Shown here piece after piece: positions 10,320 through 22,301 of a DNA stretch of 64,000 nucleotides (positions within the stretch are counted from its first letter, which is position 1; each line of letters opens with the position of its first letter). The stretch comes from Enterobacter sp. EA-1 (GTDB taxonomy: Bacteria > Pseudomonadota > Gammaproteobacteria > Enterobacterales > Enterobacteriaceae). The stretch spans positions 1,178,001-1,242,000 of the forward strand of contig CP025776.1 in NCBI GenBank assembly GCA_002886105.1, written 5' to 3'. The notes beneath the pieces are model-generated. The model did not search any database. It was not told where the DNA came from and was given only the letters and a program-made list of their open reading frames with translations. The translations under genes were made by a program, and so were the position numbers.

Positions 10320-12083
10320 ATGAATACATTGCGCAGAAAGTGGCAGGGGATGCCGCGCGGTGTGATCGTGCTGATCACCGCGTTGGTTATTTATGTTCCG
10401 CTGTTATTTATTGTGGTGCAGAGTTTTCTCTCCGCGCCCTTTTTGTTCGTTCCAAAGAGCTGAGTCTCGAATCTTTCGCCTTTATTTTTTACCGATCCGG
10501 ATTTTTATCTGGCGCTGAAATCTGGCTTTATTCTGGCGTTTGGCCTCGGTGTTTATCGCTATTCCGCTGGGCGGTATTCTCGCGTTTCTCATGGTGCGCA
10601 CCGACTTGCCCGGTCGCCGCTTTATTGAGCCGTTGATCCCGGTGCCGATCTTTGTTTCGCCGATGGTGTTGGGCTTTGGCTATGTGGTCGCCGCCGGGCC
10701 GGTGGGCTTCTTTTCGCGCTGGGCCGAGGAGGTGATCGGCTTTGTGCCGTGGAATATCTACTCCATGTTCAGCATTGTGGTGATTGCCGGACTGACGCAC
10801 GTGCCGCATGCCTATTTGTATATCCTCGTCGGCACTGCGCAGCGTGGGCTCTGATGTGGAAGAGGCTGCCCGTACCGTGGGCGCGTCGCCATTGCAGGTG
10901 ATGACATCCGTCAGCTTGCCGATGGTGCGCCCATCGATTCTGTACGCCTGCGTGTTGCTGTTCTTTCTCGGGCTGGAGGTGTTCGGCCTGATGCTGGTGC
11001 TGGGCGATCCCGAAGGCAACATGGTGCTGGCCACCTATCTCTATAAGCTCACCAACAAGCTGGGCACGCCTTCTTATCATCTGATGGCTGCCGTTGCCGT
11101 GGTGCTTATCTGCATCACCATTCCGTTAGTGATGCTGCAACGCCGCCTGATGCGCACCGCCAACCGCTTTGTCACCATGAAAGGCAAGGCGTCGCAGGCG
11201 CGAGCGCTGCCACTGGGCAAATGGCGCTGGGTCGCTGGCGCGGTGGTGGTGGCCTGGTTAACCGTCACCATCGGCGTACCGCTGATTGGCGTTGTGCTGC
11301 GGGCATTTATCTCGAACTGGGGGTTGGCGTTTCACTGTGGGATGAGGTTTCGCTGGATACCTTCCGTAATATCTGGCAGCAGCCCAATCTGTTGCGCGCG
11401 ATCGTGAACTCAATGGCAATTGGCGTGTTCGGCGGGGCGCTGGCGGTGATCTGCTATCTGTTTGTCGGCATTGCCATGCACCGCAAGCAGGATAACGTCA
11501 CGCGGTTCCTCGATTACAGCGTGCTGGTGCCCCGTGCCGTGCCGGGGCTGCTGGCGGGAGCTGGCGTTTTTGTGGGTGTTCCTGTTTTTGCCGATGTGGC
11601 TCGATCAGTCGCTGAAAAACGGCTGGCTCTCCGGGTTGCCGGTGGCGGAGTGGCTGCGTGAGAACCTGATTGTCTGGCTACGATCGTTGCGAAACACCAT
11701 TTTCAGCGTCTGGCTGGCCTATACCGTGGTGTGGATGGCCTACGGCCTGCGGCTGATCTCTTCCACCCTATTGCAGGTGGGGCCTGAGCTGGAAGAAGCG
11801 GCGCGCAGCACCGGGGCGACCAGCGGTCAGGTCACACGCCATGTGACGGTGCCGCTATCGCGTTATGGCCTGATTGGCTCATGGCTGCTGATGTTCCTCA
11901 TTTTTGAGCGCGAGTACTCAACCGGTGTCTATTTGCTCTCTCCGGGGACGGAGACGATTGGCTCGATGCTGGTGTCGCTGTGGGCCGCGGGAGCGATTGA
12001 TATCGTTGCAGCGCTGTCGTTTATCAACATTCTGCTGGTGGTCATTGGTCTGGGTGTGGCCCTGCGTTTTGGAGTGAAATTAC

Positions 12084-12091
<8 letters not shown>
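10320..12091 (+). CDS. Ferric-iron-type ABC transporter permease (two fused permease domains)
   Basis: Inner-membrane permease of the FbpB type, about 590 residues, with two permease domains each carrying an EAA coupling loop: SDVEEAARTVGASPLQV and ELEEAARSTGATSGQV. Start ATG at 10320 follows AAGGGA. At least five frame breaks (near 10460, 10530, 10845, 11320 and 11565). The last 8 bp overlap the start of the ATPase gene. Confidence 0.85.
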
Positions 12092-13154
<1,063 letters not shown>

Positions 13155-13792
13155 TTACGGCAACGACACCCACCGGTAACCCACCACAATGGTCACTGTC
13201 ACAATCGTGGCGGTGGCCGCAATATCGCATCAGCAGATCCAGCGTGCTGATATGCGTCGGGTGGCACAGCGACAGCAGCGTGAGCGCCATACAGGCAACC
13301 CCTGCGCCCGCCGCGGCCAGGGCTGCGCAGCGGATACAGCGTGCGTGTACGGCGCAGATAACCAATCACCATTGCCACCATCGGCGTACTGACCACCACC
13401 ATAAACAGGTAGCAATTCGGTCCTTCTATGGCACCGACGGCAGGCGCGCCATGGTGGCTATGCAGGTTGGCGAGTGTACTGACTAACCAGAGACCTGCCA
13501 GTGGCGCAAACCAGCGCCAGTTCAGCGGGCGCTGCCCGGCAATGCTCAGTATAAAAGCGTTACGCACCGCAAGCAGACCGGCGACAAATGTCAGCAGGAG
13601 CTGTACCGCTGCCCAGTTCGCTCCCGTTTGTGACCAGTCGGTCAGCGTGCGGTTAAGCAACAAGCTGGCGACGATCCCGCAGGGCAATGCCATGGCAACC
13701 CATGCTAGGGTCCGCCAGCCCGGTTGCCACGGGCGTTTTACCGGCTCCATCGAGCGGCTTAATTTTTCTATCAATACGTCATGATCGGCCAT
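13155..13792 (-). CDS. NrsF-type anti-sigma factor (DUF1109)
   Basis: Integral-membrane anti-sigma factor of the NrsF family. Six hydrophobic segments can be counted, with the family's C-terminal SLCHPTHIS motif and the helix leading to GYRWVSLP. The start at 13792 lies inside the end of the sigma factor gene, a 14-bp overlap, which couples their synthesis as expected for a sigma/anti-sigma pair. Frame breaks near 13310 and 13220. In other bacteria NrsF proteins release their sigma factor in response to heavy metals or oxidants through cysteines; cysteines are present here. Confidence 0.75.
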
Positions 13793-14331
13793 GTTGTGCT
13801 CCTAACCGACGAAGATTACTCAATGCGCGATGCAGCAGGGACTTAACGGCGGAGACCGTCAGATGGGTGTGCGTCGCGGTTTCCGACAGACTCATCTCCC
13901 GCAGATGAACATGCTCCACAATTTGCCGCTGGCGTGCCGGTAGCTGATCCAACAGTGCCGACAGTTCTTCCTGCGAATGCTGCGGCTCGCTGGCGGTGAA
14001 CAGCGGCTCCGGCGCGAGGTCGCTGTCCGTTTCCCGCAGCGAGTGGCGACCGCGTTTACGCAGTGCGTCAATGCCGCGCGCGTGGACTATCGCCATCAGC
14101 CGGGCAAAACGGCGATGCAGGATCGTAGGTATGACGCACCCGGTGCACGGCGAGCAGCACATCCTGAACAACATCTTCCAGCAGAATGTCGTCGGCGATT
14201 TGCCGTCGCGCCAGCGAGCGGATCACCGGCACCAGCGCTTTCAGCAGCCGCGTATACGCCTGTTGATCGCCCGACTGCGCAAGCGCCATCAGGTGCGGCC
14301 ATTCGTCACGCGCTGCCTCACTTTTATCCAT
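13779..14331 (-). CDS. ECF-family RNA polymerase sigma factor
   Basis: Sigma-70 family factor with only regions 2 and 4. Region 2 spans DILLEDVVQDVLLAVHR and HTYDP, region 4 spans LPARQRQIVEHVHLREMSLSETA and ends in the recognition helix TVSAVKSLLHRALSNL. About 184 residues with one break near 14110. It starts 10 bp after the DsbD-like gene and is followed by its anti-sigma, so all four genes of the operon are probably autoregulated. Confidence 0.85.
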
Positions 14332-14340
14332 ATTCCGCCT

Positions 14341-15569
14341 TTATGTTTTTTCCCGCTGGCCCCCGGTCAGCGCGTTAACCAGCAATCGAGGGGGTTAATA
14401 CCTGCGGCAATATCTTCGGCGCGCTGCCGTCCGCCGGGTAGACCACATACAGCGGCAGGCTGCCCTGACCCAGCTCGTTCAGCGCATCATCGATATCGGC
14501 GTTGAATGTTGTCGAGTCAGCAATCATATACAGCGTGCCAGTCTTCGCCAGCGCCTCTTTTACCGCGGGTGGAGAGCGATGTCTTCTCATTCACACCGGC
14601 AGGTGATGCACCACGACGCGGTAAAATTGACGAAAATGGCTTTGCCGTGGCCACGATTGTCAGCCACGGTTTGCGGCGACCATTTTACTTCTTCCACCTG
14701 CTGCGTTGCCTGCGCTGAAGGCAGTGCCGCGCTGTTGGTTATCACCGACGGGAGCGGAACCAGCGCGGCGAGCAGCAGGGCCGTCGCAGTGAACAGCGCT
14801 TTATGCCTGCGCCCGGCAAAACGCTGCTGTTGCGCCATACCGTACAGCCAGGGCGGCAAAGCTCACTACCACCGCCGCCGCAAGGATCGCCGCCAGCGCC
14901 GTGTTACCTGCCTGTTGCGCCAGTACCCACACCAGCCAGCCAAATGCGCCAAACATCGGGAACGCCAGCCCGCGTTTCAGGATGCTCATCCATGCTCCGG
15001 GGAGCGGCAGCCATTTGCCGAGCGCCGGGAACAGGAGATCAGGCTGAAGGGAGCGGCAAACCCCAACGCCAGCGTGAAGAAGATCGCCAGCGCCACTGCG
15101 GGCGGTTGCACCAGCGCATAGCCAATCGCGCCCGCCATAAACGGCGCAGCGCAGGGCGTCGCGACGATAATCGACAGTGCGCCGGTCAGCGCTGCGCGGG
15201 TAAACGCGCCGCGTTGCAGGTTTATCTCCCCGGCACGTTGCAGGGAAAGCCCGCCCTGAACACCCCAAGCAGGTTTAACGCGGCGCCAAGGATCACCAGC
15301 GCAAGGAAGGCAATCACCAGCGGCGACTGGAGCTGGAAGCCCCAACCGACGGCAGTGCCCCGGCGCGCAGGGCCAGTAAGATCCCGGCGAGGATCAACAT
15401 GGTTACGACCGTGCCCAGCAAAAGCCGAAGCCCTCTTTGCGCACGTGCGCGCGGATCCTGCGTATGGCGCAGAAGGCCCAGCGCTTTGAGGGGAGATTAT
15501 CGGGAATACGCAGGGCATAAAGTTGAGGATAATGCCGCCAGCGAAGGCGGCGAGCATGGCGGTCAGCAT
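14341..15569 (-). CDS. DsbD/ScsB-like thiol:disulfide interchange protein
   Basis: Membrane electron carrier that moves reducing power from cytoplasmic thioredoxin outward. Start MLTAMLAAFAGGI at 15569. The transmembrane domain carries the two reactive cysteines in NFMPCVFP and VATPCAAPFM; the C-terminal periplasmic thioredoxin domain has the redox pair WCITC (about 14570-14600). It lacks the N-terminal alpha domain of DsbD. About 410 residues over at least six frame breaks. I place the end at 14341 (reading VNALTGGQREKT), since the literal stop at 14375 follows a suspect G run. It sits 34 bp after the peroxiredoxin gene, which it probably reduces. Confidence 0.75.
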
Positions 15570-15603
15570 AGCGATTCTCTGGAGTCAGGTTGTTCACAGC
15601 GCA

Positions 15604-16122
15604 TCAGGAATGCGCGTTAGCGTATTGTTTCACTGCTTCCATCGTTTTCTGAATATGCGTTTCCGGGTTTCTGTCAGTGTAGCTCAGCAGGATCTTACCG
15701 TCCGGCGCGATGACGAAAGAGGTACGGTCTGAAAGGGTTTTGCCGTTCATTTGCATCAGCGTGTCGTACTGCGCGGCGACTTTCGCGCACTGGGTCGGCG
15801 GTGACGGTAAACTTGTCGCGGCACTCCAGCTTCGAGAACTCATCCACCTGATCGGTATTCCCGGCGGTGACACCAATTACCGTGGCGCCCAGCTTTTTTA
15901 AAATCATCTGTCCTTCGGCAAACGCGTGGGCTTCAATGGTGCTTGCAGATGCCGCCGGGAAGAAGTAGAGCACCACCGGGCCTTTTGCAGTGCCTGCTGC
16001 AATGAGAAGGTCAGCGGTTTGCCTGCCAGTGCGCCTTGTAGTTTGAAGTCCGGCGCTTGCTGCAGGGTTGCGCGCTGCCGATGCTAAAAAGGGCGGCGGT
16101 CAGGCTCAGAACGAGTTTTTTA
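15604..16122 (-). CDS. Secreted peroxiredoxin-like protein
   Basis: Thioredoxin-fold peroxidase of the AhpC/TSA class with a signal peptide (KKLVLSLTAALFSIGSAQ). Motifs: VVLYFFPAAS, TIEAHAFAE, GVTAGNTDQV, CRDKFTV, SYTDRNPETH. In related proteins a peroxidatic cysteine precedes TIEAHAFAE; here that codon reads AGC (Ser), one base from TGC. The start is placed at 16122 by restoring one C in the run at 16112-16117. Breaks also near 16050, 15990 and 15800. First gene of the operon with the DsbD-like reductase and the sigma/anti-sigma pair. Confidence 0.7.
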
Positions 16123-16266
16123 TCGGGGTCTGTTGCGCTCCATTTGGGTGAAGCGATGACGCTCATAGTTCTGGTGGAGAACGGAAAGTTTCGGTCCCGG
16201 AAAAAAATTGCGCGTTGCGCTATGCTGATAAAATATTAACCGAGTCACAACAACGGAGCAGAACAG

Positions 16267-16496
16267 ATGGAACCTACCCTGGAGTCAGGTGATTGACTTT
16301 ATCCGCGAATTTACCGGTCATCGACGTATTCCCATTCATGAGCATAGCTGGCTTGGAAGCCGATCTTGGCGTAACAGGCGATGAGGGTGGGGATGTTAAT
16401 TGGTTGCGCTGCGACGGTGGTCCGATCGTCTGTCAGACGTGCATCGCGCATTGGTGGCGGCGACCCGGGTTGGCGGAGTCTGAATGGATCTGGTAA
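16267..16496 (+). pseudogene. Truncated DUF1493-family gene
   Basis: N-terminal half of a DUF1493 protein: start at 16267, then VIDFIREFTGHRRIP, HEHSWL and DLGVTGDEG, which are the family's conserved N-terminal elements. After GDEG the sequence no longer matches and runs as unrelated codons to a stop at 16496. The loss of the C-terminal half is not explained by a single indel, so this looks truly truncated. Function of the family is unknown. Confidence 0.5.
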
Positions 16497-16506
16497 TTAA
16501 TTGAAT

Positions 16507-17027
16507 TTATGTGAATTTATCCAGTTCGGCCGTAAGCTCGTTCTGAATGTGTTTCCGACGCTGTTTTAACAACATACAGGCCGGAACAACGCGCTCAATA
16601 ATGGTCAGCTTGCTGAAGGCAAATTCCATTACGAGCCGCTTAACATCTTCTTCTGTCCAGCCATCCATCACCGGCGTTGGGTTATAAAGAAGATTAGCAC
16701 GGAGGGCAGGGGCAACTTCCTTATCCAGAATAACGAATCGCTTCCCGGCTAGTTTCAACCCTGAGTCCTCCATCGATAGTCATCACGGAATTCCCGCCCG
16801 GTGAAAAGCTCAGATAAGGTGTGCCGGTCAGGACTGCGCATAGCTGTCCGTATCATGAAACAGGCCATTGTCGGGAATGCAGTGGCACTGAGTTCACCGG
16901 GACGATAAAGAAGGTGTGAGCACCAAGCGCACAGATCGTCATCGGAGATGGAGCGGCTGCAGGGATTGTTCTCAAGGGCGGTCGGATGAATGGTGGCCTG
17001 ATGGGCGTTATCAGGCAGCGGTGGCAT
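16507..17027 (-). CDS. Uncharacterised gene coupled to the DUF932 gene
   Basis: Not recognised. Read from MPPLPDNAHQ at 17027 to ELDKFT at 16507 with one frame break near 16770, about 173 residues. Its ATG shares bases with the stop of the upstream DUF932 gene (TGATG at 17025-17029), a strong sign of translational coupling. The first half contains a CAWCSHLLY cluster that might bind metal; the second half is helical and charged. Such genes accompany DUF932 proteins in CP4-57-like islands. Confidence 0.45.
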
Positions 17028-17441
17028 CAGCTCAGCGCCTGCTGCAGTTCTTCTGCCATCACCCAGAGTGCCCGGTTGAGCTTAACGTCGCCGTCTATGC
17101 CTTTAACCGCGCGGGTGTGGCTGCGCTTGCCTTTGGCAGTACGTCCTTGCAGACCACCTTTCAGCAGGTTTTTCTGGCAACGATTAAAAACTGACCACAG
17201 ATCGTCCTGACGGTCTTCATAGCGGCGAAGGGGCAGTATTTGGAATGCCGTCACCGGCTGGAACCCTTCGCGCTGCAGGTTCTCCAGCAAGGTGATGGTG
17301 GGAATAAACGTGTACTTTTCACTCCTGAAAGCATGTTTGTCCTCCGAAGACGCTGGGGACATACTGCATGAGCTCTTCACGGGTTAAAGGGCGGTCGCGG
17401 CGAATCTGGTTAATACAGCCAAAGCGGCTTGCTAATCGCAT
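17027..17441 (-). pseudogene. DUF932 (YfjQ/YafZ-like) protein with internal deletion
   Basis: The N terminus MRLASRFG, REELMQYVPSVF, SEKYTFIPT and LLENLQREGFQP is that of YfjQ/YafZ-type DUF932 proteins, usually about 270 residues. It is followed directly by what I recall as the C terminus, DLWSVFNRCQKNLLKGGL and GIDGDVKLNRALWVMAEE. About half of the usual length, the middle, is absent. There is one ordinary frame break near 17345. DUF932 genes are typical of CP4-type prophage islands, including CP4-57 at ssrA. Whether the short form still works is unknown. Confidence 0.6.
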
Positions 17442-17711
17442 AATAAAAACTCCTGTGGGGTTAACGACATAAAAGCAGACAGGCCACGCTCCCCGACAGG
17501 AAGCAAGACTGGTTTGATGAACGTTGTATTGATGATGGGTTGAGGAATAAACGGGTATTGCTGAAAGTGCTGCCGGGAAGATGGAAGCCCCTTTCAAAGT
17601 GATTGTGGCAGGTTTTTCAGAAACGTAGCAACGGTGATTTTGCTAGTGTTCCGGGTGTAAACGACATCCATCTCTAAATTTAACAATATAAAAATACATT
17701 TGTCTGGTTAA

Positions 17712-18798
<1,087 letters not shown>

Positions 18799-18807
18799 TC
18801 GCTGAAG

Positions 18808-18855
18808 GCGGCTGCGCTTATCACTCTGATTTTCAGGCCTGATAAGCACAGCGCC
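18808..18855. repeat. REP/BIME-like inverted repeat after ansB
   Basis: GGCTGCGCTTATCA near 18809-18822 pairs with TGATAAGCACAGC near 18840-18852 with one mismatch, around a central TTTCAGG. This is the usual arrangement of enterobacterial REP elements and may also end ansB transcription. It separates ansB from the convergent hemW end. Confidence 0.55.
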
Positions 18856-18903
18856 ATCAGGCAGTTTGCTGGATGGCTTTATCCGGCAAATGCATTTACG
18901 ATC

Positions 18904-19290
18904 TTATTCGGTGAGAAACAGTTCAGGCAGCGAGTTTAAAAACAGTTTTCCGTACTGGGTGATCTGCCAGTGCGTCTCACTCGCGGTCAGATCCCCCCTG
19001 AGCAATGGCCTCATCAAGCGGCCGACGAATCACCGTCTCCGACAACCCCGTAAATTGCGTAAATTCAGCCCACGGAGCCGCTTCCGGCAGACGGAATTTC
19101 AAACGGTTTATCGACCTGTTCCACATCGCGCTGGCTTTCCAGATAACGCCCCCTGCATATAGCCACGCGGATAGCGCGTTTTGGTGGTGCGCAGAATGCG
19201 GCCATCAGGGAACGTGACTTTACCATACGCGCCGCAGTTGATGCCGGGATAATCGCCAAAGCGCCAGTAGTTGAGGTTGTGCTGACACAT
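18904..19290 (-). pseudogene. hemW: 3' fragment of hemW (heme chaperone, HemN-like)
   Basis: Only the last roughly 125 codons of HemW are present: CQHNLNYWRFGDYPGI, CGAYGKVTFPDGRILRTTKTR, YLESQRDVE and the terminal KLFLNSLPELFLTE, broken by several small indels. The radical-SAM core with its CxxxCxxC cluster should lie upstream but is absent. At 19288-19291 the reading passes directly into the 5' end of an integrase gene on the same strand. Convergent order with ansB matches E. coli, so this piece is native chromosome cut by a rearrangement or an assembly join. Confidence 0.75.
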
Positions 19291-19375
19291 CGCCATCATA
19301 GAGAACGTAGTCCGCTTCTTTGGGTTTGGCTGATTCGATTTCCTTAACGGGTAGCGGTTTGGTTTGTCTTGCCAT
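19291..19375 (-). pseudogene. 5' fragment of a P4-type tyrosine integrase
   Basis: MARQTKPLPVKEIESAKP and then EADYVLYDGD is the N terminus of P4-family integrases (the DUF4102 arm-binding domain). Only about 28 codons remain before the hemW sequence begins. The start codon lies 200 bp from the copy of the ssrA 3' end at 19576, the spacing and direction seen between ssrA and intA in the CP4-57 island, which marks it as the integrase of a second element at the same site. Confidence 0.65.
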
Positions 19376-19390
19376 TGCCGGGTTCCGTTT

Positions 19391-19441
19391 TAGGCACCTC
19401 AAAAACAATAAAGCTTTATAAGGTGCCTAACAAAGTGCCTA
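19391..19441. repeat. Integrase-upstream short repeats (possible arm or operator sites)
   Basis: TAGGCACCT (19391-19399), its inverse AGGTGCCTA (19421-19429) and AGTGCCTA (19434-19441) cluster just before the integrase fragment's start codon. They may be arm-type integrase sites or operators controlling int. Confidence 0.35.
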
Positions 19442-19575
19442 AAAGGTTCGGATTTAATTAGTTGGCATCAGACTTCGCGGGACAAATTGCAGACACAAAA
19501 AAAAGCCCGCAGGGCTTGTGCCATACGGGCTTTCAGGACTTCATCGGATGACTCTGGTAATCACCGATGGAGAAT

Positions 19576-19622
19576 TTTGGTGGAGCTGGCGGGAGTTGAA
19601 CCCGCGTCCGAAATTCCTACAT
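19576..19622. repeat. attL: 47-bp copy of the ssrA 3' end
   Basis: Identical over 47 bp to 49750-49796, which is the 3' end of tmRNA with its CCA and the acceptor/T-arm sequence. The two copies bound a 30-kb prophage; recombination between them would excise it and leave one ssrA. Confidence 0.9.
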
Positions 19623-19643
19623 ACCATTTCGTTTTTTGTGGAA

Positions 19644-20611
19644 TCAATAATTTATCTTTTTTTTCATGATGATAGGTTGTTTCTCTTCGTCTTTCTTTGC
19701 ACTCTTTTGTAGGGGTTTGGCAAATACATCGCCATTTTGTCGCCATTCTTCCTGTCGGAGCATTACATCTGCAAAGTTACGATAGCGAGCATCTCTTCTG
19801 TGTCCCAGTTGGTGGAAAGACAGGGAAAATCGTCTTTCAATTCTGGTGTCATTTATAAGATCACTTCTAAAGGGCATAGTGACGTCAAAATATTTAGAAC
19901 AAATCTCTCCTAGTTCTCTAAGTGTTTTGTTTAATAGTATAGGTGTATCGCATAACCCTCTATAATAATAAGGTTCGCATTCAAATGATGGTCTATAGTT
20001 GAATGAGAGATTAGTTAGGGATAGTGTTTTGATTATTATCTCGATTGAATGCTCAATTAGATAAATGTATCGCTTCAATGTGTTGTGGAATTTGTGGTTT
20101 ATACCTTTATCTCTTTGTTTGCCTGATAGTTTAAGTCTTTAAGCTCCTATTGACTTTCCAGTTGATTGTTGTTTTGTTCATGTCAGAGTGTAAGAAATAT
20201 TCTCGCTTGGTGTTGTTTGAAATGTTTTTGGTACAAACTAACTGGAGTTAGTAGTTTAATTTATTTTTTCCGTTCCCATCTCCAAAATCATAAGCTTCTG
20301 ATTCGATACTTTTAAATAGTTCTAGAGTATGTTTGGAAATGAGTATAGTATCCATCAGAAAAGTTCTTTTTTCTGCTTCGCTAATCTCTGTTTGAATGGT
20401 TCTATGTGTTATTGATTGAGGCAAGGGGAACTGGTAAAAAAAGTAACGGAAGCTTTGATATGACTAAAAATGCTCAAAACCTTTTGCATTCAAGGTGGGG
20501 GTTTTCCCCACCATGTCCATAACCCAAATGCAATAAATGTTACGAACGGGATAAGAATGGAAAGCCAAAAAGCTTTTGTTTAAATAAATTTGAGATCTGA
20601 AAATATTCCAT
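19644..20611 (-). CDS. Prophage cargo: two-helix membrane protein next to attL
   Basis: Not recognised by name. Rebuilt over several frame breaks from MEYFQISNLF at 20611 (a start at about 20677 is possible) to the stop at 19644, about 320 residues. The N-terminal part has two membrane segments, AFWLSILIPFVTFIAFGLW and then LPLLFLPVPLA after the loop NAKGFEHF. A charged helical region follows (HRTIQTEISEAEKRTF), then a cytoplasmic domain with FECEPYYYRGL and LGHRRDARYRNFADVML. Base composition is far richer in AT than the phage genes. Whether the stop near 20251 is an error or divides two genes is open. Location between attL and int is a cargo site. Confidence 0.5.
19728..19746. repeat. 19-bp att-proximal repeat, left copy
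   Basis: ATCGCCATTTTGTCGCCAT here matches 49685-49703 at 18 of 19 positions. The two lie about 106 bp inside attL and 46 bp inside attR in the same orientation. They could be arm-type sites for the integrase or Cox, which is inference. Confidence 0.4.
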
Positions 20612-20709
20612 TTGCGATGTGCAGCAAAAGAGGAATACCAGGATTGCTATGGGTAACCTATTGTGAAAATTACATGCCATGCTTTCTATTCCATATCAGC
20701 TATTGGGTT

Positions 20710-21619
20710 TTAAATGGCATCTTCTAAATGTTCAGGTGCAAATGAGCATAAATCATTGTCATCTTTATATCTGTGTCTAGTATTTCTTTAAGAACTAAAA
20801 TGTTACCCCATTCATCATAAAGTGGTACGAAGGTATGACGTAATACGTGAGTACACTGTCCATCAATTCCACTTCGTTTTATTGCTTCAAATTGGCAACA
20901 ATTTGCAGCAATCGGAATTTCGTTGTAAAAGCTTTTCGCTGATCGGAACGGTACGGTTTTTCTTCCCCGGTTTTCGTGTGCAACGGTACTTTTGAACCTG
21001 ATGGCCGCACAAACCTTCCGCCTCGCTCCAGCGAGCACCCGTGATAGCCAGACAGATTTTGCGATAATAGGTAAGCGAGGTTGCTGATTCAGCGCACGCA
21101 ACCAAACAGTCTTTATTTCATCTTTACTTAGAAGGTTCACCGCTGGGTAAACCTGCTACTGGGTTTGGTGCTGACCAGTGGCCCAGCTTTTTTACCCAGC
21201 GTTCCAAAGACGGAGGAAAGATTACGTTGTTCAAGATTTACGGTTCGGGGTTTTACTGGTGACATAAAACCGCCTTTTGGGTTTGGCAGCGTCCCCGCGC
21301 TTTTCACGGTAGCTAGTAAAGTCGGCTGCTGTAATGTCTGCCGCAACAGGATTACCTAAACCATCAGATGATCTGTAGTTTACCCATCAATCTCTTTGGA
21401 TCAGCGAGTGTCTGCCCATAGAGAGAATGCCAAAGTTCAATAATTTCCCACAGACGACGATTATCCGCTTTTTTCACCAGCCACGGCTTACTGTCCACTT
21501 CGTCCATGATGTAATTTTCGAAAGCCTTTTCGTGGCGAACTGTTTACGAACGCGTTTACCATCGCGTCCATTCGGGTAGCATTCGCAAAGCCATTTCCAC
21601 CAGTAAGTTTGCATGCCAT
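20710..21619 (-). CDS. int: P2/186-type tyrosine integrase
   Basis: Site-specific recombinase of the prophage. N-terminal part near 21550-21619 reads ECYPNGRDGKRVRKQF, the middle LWEIIELWHSLYGQTLAD and DITAADFTSYR, and the catalytic domain LATGARWSEAEGL with the first arginine, CTHVLRHTF with the HxxR box, and YAH near the end with the nucleophilic tyrosine. By mending one base near 20740 the C terminus becomes PEHLEDAI with a stop at 20710. About eight breaks in all. It faces attL 1.1 kb away, with the cargo gene between. Confidence 0.75.
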
Positions 21620-21641
21620 GATTAAACCGACTTAGTGATTG

Positions 21642-22173
21642 TTATAACACGTGAAATAGTTTTAATTTCATCGACCATGCAATCAAAGGAATGCTTCCGC
21701 TTAGGACTGCTTTTTCACCGGCACAAATGCCACTTACTTTCCCTTCGATTTCGACGAGCCAATGTCCATCTGTATGTTCTGTAATACCCCGATCCAAGAG
21801 ATAGGTTTCGTTGCTTGTTCTAAGTACGAATGGTTCTTTAAGGTCACCGAGGAAGACATAACTTATCGTACATAACAGAGCCTGATGATTTTAGCTCGCC
21901 ATTAATTATGGTTGCACTGGGCAAGCGGATTACATCCGATTCAAAATGCTCGCATGCGTCCTTCCCCGGTGGTAAGCCATTGCAATGAAACACCAGTGTC
22001 TATACGCATTTTATCGCTAGATCAGAAGGGAAAAAATTCCTCTTTTGCCATGTGGAAAGCGTGCTGGAAGATATGCCGACATGTCATAAATCATTACGAA
22101 AGCGGAAACCATAGGCTTCCATCATCCTGTCAATTGATTTTGAACCATCGTTTTTAAACATAGTTGCTCGCAT
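21642..22173 (-). CDS. 186-type CI repressor
   Basis: Lysogeny repressor. N-terminal helix-turn-helix part: SKSIDRMMEAYGFR, HVGISSSTLSTWQKR, then SLQWLTTGEG; the C-terminal oligomerisation domain ends YVFLGDLKEPFVLR, DGHWLVEIEGKVSG and MKLKLFHVL. About 177 residues across at least four breaks (near 22090, 22010, 21950 and 21870). It is divergent from the cox/apl gene, as in coliphage 186 and relatives. Start could be 22173 or the ATG at 22161. Confidence 0.75.
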
Positions 22174-22301
22174 TTGAACGCCAAGATGTTGACTATCCTC
22201 GATTGCGGTATAAATCACCTCGCAATTGAACTAATTTTCTGCTTTGCTACCAAATCAGAAATTGCACTGACAGATACGAATCAACAGAGGATTTTTGCAT
22301 C
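22174..22301. promoter_or_regulatory. Lysis-lysogeny switch region between CI and Cox/Apl
   Basis: 128-bp divergent promoter region. An inverted repeat ATTGCG (22202-22207) / CGCAAT (22221-22226) could be a repressor operator. A TTGACT near 22188 with AT-rich sequence following may be part of the early lytic promoter. AGAGGA upstream of 22302 is the ribosome-binding site of the next gene. Confidence 0.45.
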
